Below, in pieces: positions 15,016 through 24,002 of a stretch of 53,871 bases of DNA. Under the pieces are notes generated by a model. That model was not told the DNA's origin. It worked only from the letters and a program-made list of their open reading frames with translations, and searched no databases. Source of the stretch: an uncultured Eubacteriales bacterium (GTDB taxonomy: Bacteria > Bacillota > Clostridia > Lachnospirales > Lachnospiraceae); contig OMZA01000013.1 in the NCBI GenBank assembly GCA_900315425.1, forward strand, positions 1 to 53,871. Reading direction: 5' to 3'. The number at the start of each line of letters is the position of its first letter. Within the stretch, counting starts at the first letter, position 1. Made by a program: the position numbers and the translations under genes.

Positions 15016-15633
15016 TTAATGCTGTGATTCACCCGTATATATTCTTCTATAATACCTCTTCATCGAATCTGGTGATATTACTACTGTACACCTTTCATTA
15101 TCCGAATAGCCACGTCTAGCCTCAAGCCACGGTTCTTCGGTGTGTGTAAGCGCCTCTAGTGCATTTCCTGTCCTATCTCCATATGTTTCCCAAACATCTT
15201 CCAATAGTTTAGCGTCTTCATCGTCAAGATTAATGTTAATCTCACCTTTTATTCTTATTGTCTCGAAACCAAAATGTCTAAATTTCTCATACAAAACTGG
15301 CGAAACCGGCCCATGCACCCACGCCTGAAAATCCGAATTAATTAGCCTGTATCCATAGAGAGCATAACACCAAGCTTGTGCATAATAACATAATTTCTGT
15401 AGTTTTTTTTGAGTCATATTACCCTTCTTTAGAAACCAATCAGCAATATCTATTATAGAATATTTTCCAATCTCTGAATCCACATCCATTTCAATAAAAC
15501 CATTCTGTTCTATTATATTACTGTTCACGAATGTTCTTGCTGAAGATGTAGAATCACTATATACAGCTCCAGAAGTGCTCGACTGATTACTACATTTGAA
15601 ATTCATCAACTGTTTCATATTCCACCTCACCAT
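15016..15633 (-). CDS. Panacea/SocA-type antitoxin (DUF4065)
   Basis: A 205-residue protein whose residues about 57-190 form a Panacea (SocA-like, DUF4065) domain: IIDIADWFLKKGNMTQKKLQ, LCYYAQAWCYALYG, FQAWVHGPVSPVLYEKF, then helices ending EPWLEARRGY. This domain is known as an unusually versatile antitoxin fold that neutralises many different toxins. The first ~50 residues are a Ser/Asn-rich extension of unclear reality: ATG 15618 with GAGGTGG just upstream, or Met 49 (15489), are alternative starts. The 5' end overlaps the SDH-type protease gene by 44 bases, or about 29 bases with the 15618 start. Being overlapped by a protease gene is suggestive, since antitoxins are classically controlled by proteolysis. 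Confidence 0.8.
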   Translation of the reverse strand: MVRWNMKQLMNFKCSNQSSTSGAVYSDSTSSARTFVNSNIIEQNGFIEMDVDSEIGKYSIIDIADWFLKKGNMTQKKLQKLCYYAQAWCYALYGYRLINSDFQAWVHGPVSPVLYEKFRHFGFETIRIKGEININLDDEDAKLLEDVWETYGDRTGNALEALTHTEEPWLEARRGYSDNERCTVVISPDSMKRYYRRIYTGESQH

Positions 15634-16645
15634 TTACATCTTTACCATCAACTTCTTGCTTGTCGTTGTTTATAAAATCTGTATCATGTCGCCATCCTTC
15701 AAATGTCATCCTACTCTGAAGCCTAATTTGACCATCTTTAGAAGGAACATGTTGAATTATACCTTTAGAAACAAAATAATCTGCTCCACCATATATACTT
15801 TCCAACAAGCATCTTCTAACCACAAATTCACCATTAATACTTTGTGGGTTAAATGGAGTATTTAGTTCTAGCTCCTCGCAAATACTTGAATACAATTCTC
15901 TAATTATATTATACTGATTTTCAGTTGGTTTTATTACTCGAAGTCCTAAATCATTTTCTGCCTCTCTCCTATTAATTGTATAATCATGACTACCTGAATC
16001 ACTACATAAAAAAGAAATGATTTTTTTTATTTTATCCGAATCGGTAACTTGATTTATTAGTAATTTTTTTGCCAACATTTGTATTTGTGCTCTCGATCTA
16101 TAAACTTGACCAAGAACTAGCGGATGAACATAATCAGATAACTTTATAAAAATATCTGAAAGAGCCCGATCATCTTTTATAGTCATTTCATTTTTTGCAA
16201 ATTCAACATAGCCTTTAACAGCTTCAACACTTACCGGAAATGTTCCTAAACTATTTGGAATACTAGGATTCAATGGTGTATTTATACTAGGATCAATCGG
16301 CCCCAACGTTGCTTGTTTTGTCATCACTATATCATTTGCGCCCAAACTGATAATGGTACCTGCGCTGTGTGCTTTGTGAGGTATTATTACTTGCAAATGA
16401 TCACAATACATTCTCAAAAGATTTACAATATTCCATGCTGCGGATGTATTTCCTCCTCTTGTATATAATACTAGAGATATTCGTTCTGTTACACCAATAC
16501 TATCTAACTGATTAATAAAATAATCTATAACATCTTGTGCAATTTGTGTTTCCATATTTTGTCTATCACTAGTAACATACACCAAAACTTTACTATTAAA
16601 TTCTTGTTCTAATTGTTTATATAGTTTTATCCTCTGTTTATACAT
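15590..16645 (-). CDS. SDH/ClpP-superfamily serine protease
   Basis: A 351-residue protein of the serine dehydrogenase proteinase (SDH_sah) branch of the ClpP/crotonase fold. Family marks: VLYTRGGNTSAAW near 59-71 (the 'GG' oxyanion region), KAHSAGT with nucleophile Ser 94, and LGPIDPS at 114-120. SDH proteins are known as soluble or membrane-associated peptidases without an ATPase partner; this one has no clear membrane helix, so it is likely cytosolic. The C-terminal ~120 residues (from about FNPQSINGEFVVRRC) are an additional region of unknown role ending in an acidic tail. It lies between the AlwI-like restriction gene and the Panacea antitoxin gene, overlapping the latter. Confidence 0.8.
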   Translation of the reverse strand: MYKQRIKLYKQLEQEFNSKVLVYVTSDRQNMETQIAQDVIDYFINQLDSIGVTERISLVLYTRGGNTSAAWNIVNLLRMYCDHLQVIIPHKAHSAGTIISLGANDIVMTKQATLGPIDPSINTPLNPSIPNSLGTFPVSVEAVKGYVEFAKNEMTIKDDRALSDIFIKLSDYVHPLVLGQVYRSRAQIQMLAKKLLINQVTDSDKIKKIISFLCSDSGSHDYTINRREAENDLGLRVIKPTENQYNIIRELYSSICEELELNTPFNPQSINGEFVVRRCLLESIYGGADYFVSKGIIQHVPSKDGQIRLQSRMTFEGWRHDTDFINNDKQEVDGKDVNGEVEYETVDEFQM

Positions 16646-16708
16646 ATTCTTATCTCCACTTAATCTAATAATACACTATCTCTAACTATTTTTCCATAAC
16701 ACATTCAA

Positions 16709-18457
16709 TTATAATACCCCAAAATACTTCTTTATTTCTTCCTTGTCCTCTTTTATTAGTAATTCGACCAACTCTTTATCTGTGATACAATGCAATTCTA
16801 TTCCATAAGGTGAAATCGTGGACTGCATTGCTGCAGTATTTCTTGAGTGAATTTTAGGTGCACAAAAAATACCGGTTACGTCTCGGCTTACACTATCCGC
16901 ATAAATTCTAATATGATCTGGAACGGATGATCCTTCGGCACTAAACTGAGTTGATTTTGATTTAATCGTGGTAAGTTCCAGTACAAAATCATTGTCATCA
17001 ATCATGAATACAACATCTACTGTTCCTAACCTACCTCCTGGCGCAGGACTAGGGAGTCCGTACTTTCCAACTTTTCCATTCCATACAACATCGTCAATAA
17101 CACCCTTATCCTTTAACTTTAAAAGCAACTTATAAACCAAATACTCAAAATATGCGCCTCTTAACGATTTATCATTTTGTTTATCTATGCCAGTTACATT
17201 TTCTAATACTTTTAAATATGATAAAGTTTTTTTACTAAAGTTATTTGACTTGCAATGTTCTATTATTTCATTACCTATCTCTATAATATCTTCCTCTATT
17301 TTTGTGGCACAATTTTGAGATTCAATAGAAAAATCTCTTATATCAAAAGTCGGTTCTATTTCAATTCTATTAACTTCATCTCCAGAAATACAATCAATTA
17401 ACACCACATTATACTTTTCGTAAACAAACATAGGAAATTGTAAGATTCCTTTAGCTTCTATCATATCACTATACTTATGAACACCATCTTTTTCTATCAC
17501 AACAATATAATTTGAATTTGTTTCATTACAAATATTCACATTGATTGGTGGATAGTCAATATCTGGATTTCCCATGTAGTCAATCCATAACTCTAAATTA
17601 TCCTTAAAGTCAAATGCCTCGGCTTTATTATATTTCTTGTCAATTATATTCTTTACATAATCTATATAGTTTTCGTTAATTTTTAATGCAGGCAAGTTAC
17701 CGTCAACATTATTTGGACTAACCTTCAGTTTATCGATTATTCCTGTTATTTGGCACAATGAAATAAAATATCCCGCTGATGATGCTTTAACCAGTGTAAT
17801 ATTACCTATATGTGTGCGTTTAAAAGCGTTCATCAGCGCTTCACGTTTTTCTTTAGATAACTGTCTAAAATTTTCAATAGCTTGAACTGTTAAATCAACT
17901 TCATCCTCGGATCTAACTTTGAAAAGAAAATATGCAATTTCCTCATTATCCAAATACACGGTCTTTAACAAAACTTTTAACATAAATCTAAACGGAAATA
18001 CCAAAATATTTTCACAATCCTTAAGTATAACCGGATTTGTAATTTGTAGTTTTTCCATTTGCCTCAATACACATTCAGACTTCTTTATGATTAAATCTTT
18101 TCCTTCTACCAAATTAGGAATTTTAACCAAATCGCCTTTGTGCTTATTCCATAGAGCCATTCCTGCTTCTGTTAAACATATTGTACTTGGAGTTGTATTT
18201 GTATTTATATATATAAATCCCAAATATTGTGGAATTGAAGCTACCAGAGTTCTAACTGCTTGATGTGATATATTTCTTCCATCCTTAGTAGCTCCCCATT
18301 TTTTTAAATTCACTCCTAAATTATTTTGTTTTGATTCATTCCACGATGTTCCGTTGTATTTACGCTCTATTATTCCGTCAATTAAACAAACTGTCTGGTG
18401 AAGATTTACCCTTTTAGGAATCAACCATATTTCTTTTGTTCTATTTTTCTGTGCCAT
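16709..18457 (-). CDS. AlwI-family type II(S) restriction endonuclease
   Basis: A 582-residue restriction enzyme. The N-terminus (EIWLIPKRVNLHQTVCLIDG, then NISHQAVRTLVASIPQYLGF) and the C-terminal nuclease region match the AlwI family, whose characterised members cut a short distance outside asymmetric sites such as GGATC or GAGTC. In the last ~120 residues the pattern LRGAYFEYLVYKLLLKL, then GKVGKYGLPSPAPGGRLGT, VDVVF and FVLELTT supplies the Asp and Glu-x-Thr version of the PD-(D/E)xK catalytic core. It starts five bases after the stop of one DNA methyltransferase and is transcribed with two of them, as expected for an asymmetric site where each strand needs its own methylase. The actual recognition sequence cannot be read. 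Confidence 0.8.
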   Translation of the reverse strand: MAQKNRTKEIWLIPKRVNLHQTVCLIDGIIERKYNGTSWNESKQNNLGVNLKKWGATKDGRNISHQAVRTLVASIPQYLGFIYINTNTTPSTICLTEAGMALWNKHKGDLVKIPNLVEGKDLIIKKSECVLRQMEKLQITNPVILKDCENILVFPFRFMLKVLLKTVYLDNEEIAYFLFKVRSEDEVDLTVQAIENFRQLSKEKREALMNAFKRTHIGNITLVKASSAGYFISLCQITGIIDKLKVSPNNVDGNLPALKINENYIDYVKNIIDKKYNKAEAFDFKDNLELWIDYMGNPDIDYPPINVNICNETNSNYIVVIEKDGVHKYSDMIEAKGILQFPMFVYEKYNVVLIDCISGDEVNRIEIEPTFDIRDFSIESQNCATKIEEDIIEIGNEIIEHCKSNNFSKKTLSYLKVLENVTGIDKQNDKSLRGAYFEYLVYKLLLKLKDKGVIDDVVWNGKVGKYGLPSPAPGGRLGTVDVVFMIDDNDFVLELTTIKSKSTQFSAEGSSVPDHIRIYADSVSRDVTGIFCAPKIHSRNTAAMQSTISPYGIELHCITDKELVELLIKEDKEEIKKYFGVL

Positions 18458-18462
18458 ATTTT

Positions 18463-19719
18463 TTATTTTTCTAGAACTAAAACGTAATCTCTAGAAATTT
18501 TACCTCCTCTCCCTTTTCTCGGTATCCTAATATAAGGATTTTGTATTATATAATCGAAATATTCAACTGTTTTAAAACCTATTTTTTCTCCAATTTCTTT
18601 TAATACTCTCCAGCTTTCAACCTCAGTTTTTCGAATATTACTATTTCCGATTACAATAACATATTTACCATTTTTTTCCAGAATATTGTATACTGACATC
18701 ATATTCTGTTTCATATCCTCAAAAAACTTTTTTACCACAAGTGCTCTTTTCTTGTCTTGTAAAATAATGCAATCATAATAGCATTTCAACAAATCACTAT
18801 CTGATAAAACGCTCAGATTTTCTTCTTCTTTTTCCTTATTTATTTTTTCTGTCCCAATATAATTTGCTTTTTTATTTCTTAAGTCTTTTTCAGTCAATAG
18901 TCCCAGCCATAAATTTTCTAGTCTCATTGTTCTTCCATAATCAAAAGCATTTATATACGGAGGCGACGTAATAACCAAATCTATTTTTTTAGTAATTTTA
19001 AAATTTAATGCATCCCCCTCAATTAACGTACTATTTCCTAAATGTTTTACACCAGATAATTCCTCTAACATTTTGTAATATCTTAGATATGTCTTCTCGT
19101 ATTCTTCGATAACTGTTGGAGGTTCTTTTTTTATTTTAGTAGACACATACGGTTTTGGAGATGCATCATCCGCATATGAAACTCGTTTAATTATAGAGAC
19201 AAAAACTACTTCGAAAAAATCCTTAATCTCTTTATATTCTATTTCATCTATGCATTTTTTGATTCTTCCTAATTGTTTAATGGTTATAGGAGGAAACCAA
19301 TGATCTATATTGTCTATATGCGGAACGTAACCATTTATTTTTTCATTATTTATACTTTTGATTATTTTTTTATGATATTCATTAAGTAACTGCATTTCCT
19401 CTTCTGAGAATCGCTTTGTTTTTACACTTGTAATTTTTTTTGCAACATCATCTATTTCTGTTCCTACCGCATCGTAGCCATTAATATTTGCTTCCAATAA
19501 CGTAGTTCCACTCCCAGAAAACGGATCAAAAACAACAGTATTCTTACTTGCGTATTTTTTTATTGCCCATCTAGGTATCTCTGGTATGAATTTGCACGGA
19601 TATTTAAACATCCCATGAGTATAATTATTAGGATTTGATTGTTTAATCACATATGACATTCCACACTCTATATTACTAGGCAATTTTATTACCTCTTCTG
19701 CTATTTTTTCACTAGACAT
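18463..19719 (-). CDS. DNA methyltransferase (N4-C or N6-A), second of two
   Basis: A 418-residue amino-methyltransferase. Motif I (SAM binding) is VFDPFSGSGTTLLEA at about 63-77; motif IV is DLVITSPPYINAFDYG at about 245-260. Both are complete, so it is probably active. Motif I precedes IV by roughly 180 residues, the reverse of the usual beta-group order although the DPFSGSGTT and SPPY wording is beta-like. Residue specificity cannot be assigned: SPPY is common in N4-cytosine enzymes but also occurs in adenine enzymes. The 5' end overlaps the other methyltransferase gene by 19 bases, and the restriction gene follows five bases later. Confidence 0.85.
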   Translation of the reverse strand: MSSEKIAEEVIKLPSNIECGMSYVIKQSNPNNYTHGMFKYPCKFIPEIPRWAIKKYASKNTVVFDPFSGSGTTLLEANINGYDAVGTEIDDVAKKITSVKTKRFSEEEMQLLNEYHKKIIKSINNEKINGYVPHIDNIDHWFPPITIKQLGRIKKCIDEIEYKEIKDFFEVVFVSIIKRVSYADDASPKPYVSTKIKKEPPTVIEEYEKTYLRYYKMLEELSGVKHLGNSTLIEGDALNFKITKKIDLVITSPPYINAFDYGRTMRLENLWLGLLTEKDLRNKKANYIGTEKINKEKEEENLSVLSDSDLLKCYYDCIILQDKKRALVVKKFFEDMKQNMMSVYNILEKNGKYVIVIGNSNIRKTEVESWRVLKEIGEKIGFKTVEYFDYIIQNPYIRIPRKGRGGKISRDYVLVLEK

Positions 19720-21161
19720 ACAATACTCTCCCTTAAATATTTACCTGTTTCTTTTGTTTCATTGTATTGTTGTGAGCTTGTAATAATAAATCTATCTATT
19801 TCTATTTTATCAACTTCAAAGCCGATTTTTTCTGCATATTCGGCCATTATTAAATCTGCTGGAAAAACAATTCCGCCATAAGCTGAATTTCCAACTACAA
19901 TGCAGCAAAATCCTTTCTTTCTTAAGCAGTTGTAACTCTTCTCTATAACACGAAACATATCATCATAGTACAGTCTAAGCATCTTAGGAATTCTTTTATC
20001 CCAAAGTTCTTTTTTTTCAAGTTCCCTCAATAATTTTTCTAATGTTTCACTTTTTTCTTCAGTATTAATTGACAAATCTCCATTTAAATGTGAATGTAAA
20101 GATTTTTTTCTTAATTCTTTTAATTGAGAATACTCGGTCACAAACTTTCCAAACCATAATTCCAACTTATATATTTCAGTATAATCAAAACAATTTGCAT
20201 ATGGCGGAGAAAAAATAATTCCCTCAAGACTACTATTTTTTATATATTTATCCATGCTTAAACAAGATTCATTATATATTTTACTGTTAGTAGTTTCTTC
20301 TCTCTTTAATAAATCTATGTAGATATTTTGATATTCTTCAAGTAACGTTACTCTAACATCATCACAAGTTATTATCCTTGGTTTTACATATTTTTTTATT
20401 TTTAAACCATTGCCAGCTTTTCTATAATTACATAATGGCTCTAAGCAGGCCAACCATCCAAGTTTTAGCAAATTCTTTATTTGCATATCATTTTGTGTTT
20501 CTATTAATGAACCAATGCTCATAAAATATTTTTCAACTTCAGGATTAAAAACTTTATGACTAATTGATAATTTAGGTAATTTATATTCACGCACGTTTTT
20601 CCTTGCATCGTCAAGTATTTGTTCATATGCTTGTTTAAAACTTTCAATTGTCCTTTTACTATAATTATCTAATTTACATCTTGAAAGAAAGAATGAAAAT
20701 GGATTAGTTTCAAATCCGCAGCTTTTATATCCTAATTTATTTGCAGCTAACAAAGTTGATCCACTCCCAGAAAATGGATCCATTATTATTCCATCATTAT
20801 CCTTAGAATAATTTTTTATTAATGTTTCAACCAATTCTATAGAAAATCCTTCTTTATATCTGTACCATCTTTGAAATGGTTTTGATAAATCATCTGAAAA
20901 ATTTAACAAGCTGGAGTATGTAGCATTTTCGCTTCCTGGATATATCATATTATATTTTTTTTCGATACTGTTAAAAAACTGGACATATGAACGCATTCTT
21001 TTATATCTCCCATCATCCGGTTTCATAGTATCTATTGGAATAAGCCATGTTTTTCCTTTTTTTTCAGCTCCTTCAATTCTTTTTTCTTCACACAGAACTG
21101 CAACTCTTCGAGCGCTTATTCCCCATTTATCAGCAATCTCTTTCGTAGTATAAAAATCCAT
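19701..21161 (-). CDS. DNA methyltransferase with N-terminal HTH, first of two
   Basis: A 486-residue DNA methyltransferase. Residues 1-50 form a MerR/excisionase-like winged helix (TTKEIADKWGISARRVAVLC, then KKGKTWLIP) that may help in target recognition or autoregulation. Motif I is IIMDPFSGSGSTLLAA at about 125-140, and motif IV is IIFSPPYANCFDYTE at about 318-332, in the same I-then-IV order as its partner. AGGAGG lies seven bases before ATG 21161. It is the first gene of the minus-strand restriction operon, so the HTH may control the operon. The pair of methylases fits an asymmetric recognition site. Confidence 0.85.
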   Translation of the reverse strand: MDFYTTKEIADKWGISARRVAVLCEEKRIEGAEKKGKTWLIPIDTMKPDDGRYKRMRSYVQFFNSIEKKYNMIYPGSENATYSSLLNFSDDLSKPFQRWYRYKEGFSIELVETLIKNYSKDNDGIIMDPFSGSGSTLLAANKLGYKSCGFETNPFSFFLSRCKLDNYSKRTIESFKQAYEQILDDARKNVREYKLPKLSISHKVFNPEVEKYFMSIGSLIETQNDMQIKNLLKLGWLACLEPLCNYRKAGNGLKIKKYVKPRIITCDDVRVTLLEEYQNIYIDLLKREETTNSKIYNESCLSMDKYIKNSSLEGIIFSPPYANCFDYTEIYKLELWFGKFVTEYSQLKELRKKSLHSHLNGDLSINTEEKSETLEKLLRELEKKELWDKRIPKMLRLYYDDMFRVIEKSYNCLRKKGFCCIVVGNSAYGGIVFPADLIMAEYAEKIGFEVDKIEIDRFIITSSQQYNETKETGKYLRESIVCLVKK

Positions 21162-21350
21162 ATTATATCCTCCTCATCTCATTCTATTATATTCATTTAT
21201 CTGAACAATAGCAACTTGTTTCTATGAATATTTAGAGGGTTCTTTAACTATCTACTTCTAATATATTTCCTTTCTCTTTCCGGAACTCCAATATTATCTT
21301 CTTTGACCGTTTCCATATACTCTGTAACCTTATCTGAATTATCCTGAATT

Positions 21351-21635
21351 CGACATAATTCTGACCAAGGAGTTCAGTTTACCTCCTGGGAGTTTGTTAT
21401 GTTTTGACGTGACCATACTGTTATTCAAAGTATGAGCAAGGCAGGATGTCCTTATGATAATACTCCTATGGAAAGATTCTATAATACCTTTAAAAGCTAT
21501 TTTTACTATAGATTCACTTTTGAGAGTACAGAGATGCTTGATTAAATGACCAAGCAATATGTTAATTGATATAATTATGTTAGACCACACTCTTATAATG
21601 ATTATTTAACACCTATGGAAGCGAGATACAAATAG
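21351..21635 (+). pseudogene. IS3-family (IS150-like) transposase remnant
   Basis: Plus-strand translation shows the end of an IS3-family OrfB integrase: SDQGVQFTSWEFV, then after stops SMSKAGCPYDNTPMERFYNT (with the third acidic residue of the DDE core in 'PMERF'), and YNYVRPHSYNDYLTPMEARY. There are at least three in-frame stops, and the 5' two thirds are absent. It lies outside the restriction operon but inside the inverted repeats, on the opposite strand to the operon. Confidence 0.85.
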
Positions 21636-21850
21636 ATATTTTTCGAACAAAGTGTTACAAAAAAGCTTGACCAGTACAGCTGTTCCAAAGTTTTCGTTTT
21701 AAGCTAGAATAATACAATTAGCATTTTCAAAAGCAATTATTAATGTATGATGATTTTGGATATGTGGGAATAGTAAAGTAGTGTTCGAATTTAACGGAAT
21801 CAGTTAGAAATGGATAAAATATTTAAAATATTTAAGGATATACTAATATT
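21636..21850. other. Non-coding stretch between IS remnant and right repeat
   Basis: About 215 bp of AT-rich sequence in which I see no open frame, terminator or repeat. The same is true of 21162-21350 ahead of the transposase remnant, which should contain the promoter of the restriction operon (reading leftward), though no clear hexamer pair stands out. Confidence 0.5.
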
Positions 21851-22153
21851 AACCCAATAACAACTGAGTCGGAAGTGCCGAATAAAATGAAGTTCTATGG
21901 ATAATGAAGAATTATAAAAGAACTTGTAAAACTGACGATAAAAGAATATAAATAAAAACAATATACTTTGAATATAAGCAGATAACAGAAGAAAGTTAAG
22001 AGCAAAGTGTATGTGATGTCGTTTCTAGTACACCAGATTTCCCTAAACTCGAATATACAAATAATTCATATACATGGACACCTACAGCAATAGGGACATA
22101 ATCAATTTCAAATGGAGCGGTAACTAAGTTAGATTAATTAAGAATCTTATATA
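21851..22153. repeat. Right inverted repeat of the defence island
   Basis: Reverse-complement counterpart of 14125-14428, roughly 90 percent identical by eye over the full ~300 bp. Here the coding remnant reads on the plus strand and carries a stop within TPTAIGT. It ends in the small palindrome ATCTTATATAAGAT just before the MATE gene's stop. Confidence 0.9.
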
Positions 22154-22169
22154 AGATTATAAATCTAAC

Positions 22170-23540
22170 TTAATTTCCTCCACCTATTATTTCCATATCT
22201 CTCATCATCTTATTTTCAAGCCCTATAGCCATTCCACAACTTATAAACTCTGATAATGGTATTGCAAACCACACAGCTTTTAGATTGTGAGTGATTATTG
22301 ATATTAAAAACAATAATCCAACAATAATGATTAACTGTCTGAATATATTTATAAGTAAGGTGTAACGGCTGTGATCCATAGCCTGCATACTTGTTGTCAG
22401 AATTATGCATATGCCACCAAATGGTATTGATAACACGCAAGCCCTAACTGCAATCATTCCAATATCCATCATATTGCTGGATGCGTCAAACAATATAAGG
22501 ATGTATTCAGGAACCATTTCTAATACAGACACCAGTATTATCATATATGCCAGACTTACTGTTATTGCAAGGCACATGGTCTTTCTCACTCTGTCTTTGT
22601 TGTTTCTGGCATGATTATACGAGAGAATTGGAACCATACCATTATTCATTCCAAATAAAGGCATATAACAGAAGTTTTGCAATTTTATCCATATTCCATA
22701 AACTGCAATTGCTGTTTTGCTGTAGGTTCTAAATATTTGATTTGCCAGAAATGTAGTTATCGACATAAGGCCAATGGTTATCATACTTGGAATTCCAACT
22801 GCAAATATTTCTCTAACCGTTTCCATTTCTAATTTTAAATCACTTAAGCCGATATTAATGTCCTTGTTGCATGTTATATTCAGTATGCAAGCAATTATTC
22901 CTCCAACAAATTGTCCTGAAATAGTGGCTATGGCTGCTCCTGCAATTCCCATCTTTGGAAATGGTCCAAGACCGAATATAAGAATGGGGTCAAATACTAT
23001 ATTAAAAATAGCACCTGATGCCTGAGAAAGCATAGCATACAAGGAATGTCCTGACGCCACCAACATCTTCTCAAATATTTGTCCAAAGAACTCTCCACCA
23101 ATTCCACACCAGCAAATAGTCAGATAAATAATTCCATAATTAATAACGGTTTTATCACTTATTTGAAGCCTGTAGATGGTTGGAACTAAAGTAATGGCCA
23201 ATACGATAAAAATGCACCACAATATAAAATCCATTGTGATGGCATTTCCTGCAGCTTTATTTGCTCTGTCTCTTCGCTTCATTCCCAGATTCTTTGGAAT
23301 AGTTGCATTTATTCCGACGCCTATTCCAATGGCAATAGCATGGGCAATCTGCTGCATAGGCATCGCCAATGATACTGCTGTTAAGGCATCTTCTGATATT
23401 CTTGCTACAAATATAGAATCTACGATGTTGTACATAGCCTGAATAAAGAAAGAAATCATCATAGGAATAGACATGGATGCTAATAGCTTTCCCACAGGCA
23501 TGGTTTCTAGTTTGTTTGATTTTGTATTATCGTTACTCAT
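22170..23540 (-). CDS. MATE-family multidrug/Na+ antiporter
   Basis: A 456-residue integral membrane transporter with 12 predicted helices. It has the MATE pattern of two similar halves: MPVGKLLASMSIPMMISFFI then YNIVDSIFVAR at the start of the first half, and VREIFAVGIPSMITIGLMSI at the start of the second. Members export cationic drugs or metabolites using Na+ or H+ gradients. Close relatives in gut Firmicutes are many and their substrates are unknown. GGATTGAG precedes ATG 23540. The gene ends 17 bases before the right inverted repeat, so the island stops just short of it. Confidence 0.9.
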   Translation of the reverse strand: MSNDNTKSNKLETMPVGKLLASMSIPMMISFFIQAMYNIVDSIFVARISEDALTAVSLAMPMQQIAHAIAIGIGVGINATIPKNLGMKRRDRANKAAGNAITMDFILWCIFIVLAITLVPTIYRLQISDKTVINYGIIYLTICWCGIGGEFFGQIFEKMLVASGHSLYAMLSQASGAIFNIVFDPILIFGLGPFPKMGIAGAAIATISGQFVGGIIACILNITCNKDINIGLSDLKLEMETVREIFAVGIPSMITIGLMSITTFLANQIFRTYSKTAIAVYGIWIKLQNFCYMPLFGMNNGMVPILSYNHARNNKDRVRKTMCLAITVSLAYMIILVSVLEMVPEYILILFDASSNMMDIGMIAVRACVLSIPFGGICIILTTSMQAMDHSRYTLLINIFRQLIIIVGLLFLISIITHNLKAVWFAIPLSEFISCGMAIGLENKMMRDMEIIGGGN

Positions 23541-23572
23541 TTTATCTCAATCCTTCTGTGGTTATTTACGCT

Positions 23573-23989
23573 CTACTTTCTGTCATAATAGCTCTTTCCA
23601 CCAGATGGTTTAAAATACGTTCTAATGTAACCATCTGTAGATAACACCACGAATTCATTTGTTTCTTCCACATAATATACATCATCTCCATCTTTGCTTT
23701 CTATTTTATGCAAAGCCTTTGGATTATTAATTACCGCACTTGCCCCAGCCTCATATTCTTCCTTAGTGCTATAAGAGAATTCATTTCCGTGTTTTTGAAA
23801 ATGTTGGGTTAGCAAATTATCATTTCTAAAATGATAAGATTGTCCACTTCCATCATCTGATACTATATTTGATGATGTATTAGAACTGTTGGATTCATTG
23901 TCATTTGAACCCATGTTGGTGATAACAAACGAAATAAGTATTATTAATGTAATTAATACTAGGCTACCGTATTTTTTTATATTTTTCAT
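23573..23989 (-). CDS. Secreted BECR-type (barnase/EndoU/RelE-like) nuclease
   Basis: A 138-residue exported protein from ATG 23989 (GAGG seven bases upstream; two codons more are open). An N-terminal anchor (YGSLVLITLIILISFVITNM) and a Ser/Asn-rich linker lead to a ~85-residue domain: LLTQHFQKHGNEF, STKEEYEAGASAVINNP, DGDDVYYVEETNEFVVLST and the end DGYIRTYFKPS. The His of HFQKHG, the central strands and the 'g.i.Ty..p' ending fit the BECR nuclease fold seen in phage and polymorphic toxins. The probable activity is RNA cleavage. No barstar-like or SUKH immunity gene lies beside it; an exported location may make one unnecessary. The assignment is by motif; activity is inferred. Confidence 0.7.
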   Translation of the reverse strand: MKNIKKYGSLVLITLIILISFVITNMGSNDNESNSSNTSSNIVSDDGSGQSYHFRNDNLLTQHFQKHGNEFSYSTKEEYEAGASAVINNPKALHKIESKDGDDVYYVEETNEFVVLSTDGYIRTYFKPSGGKSYYDRK

Positions 23990-24002
23990 CACCAAACCTC
24001 AC

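Noticed and set aside
15590-16645. Crotonase or SppA assignment for the SDH-type protein
   Set aside because: The LGPIDP block and KAHSAGT context fit SDH_sah better; no signal peptide or SppA repeat is present.
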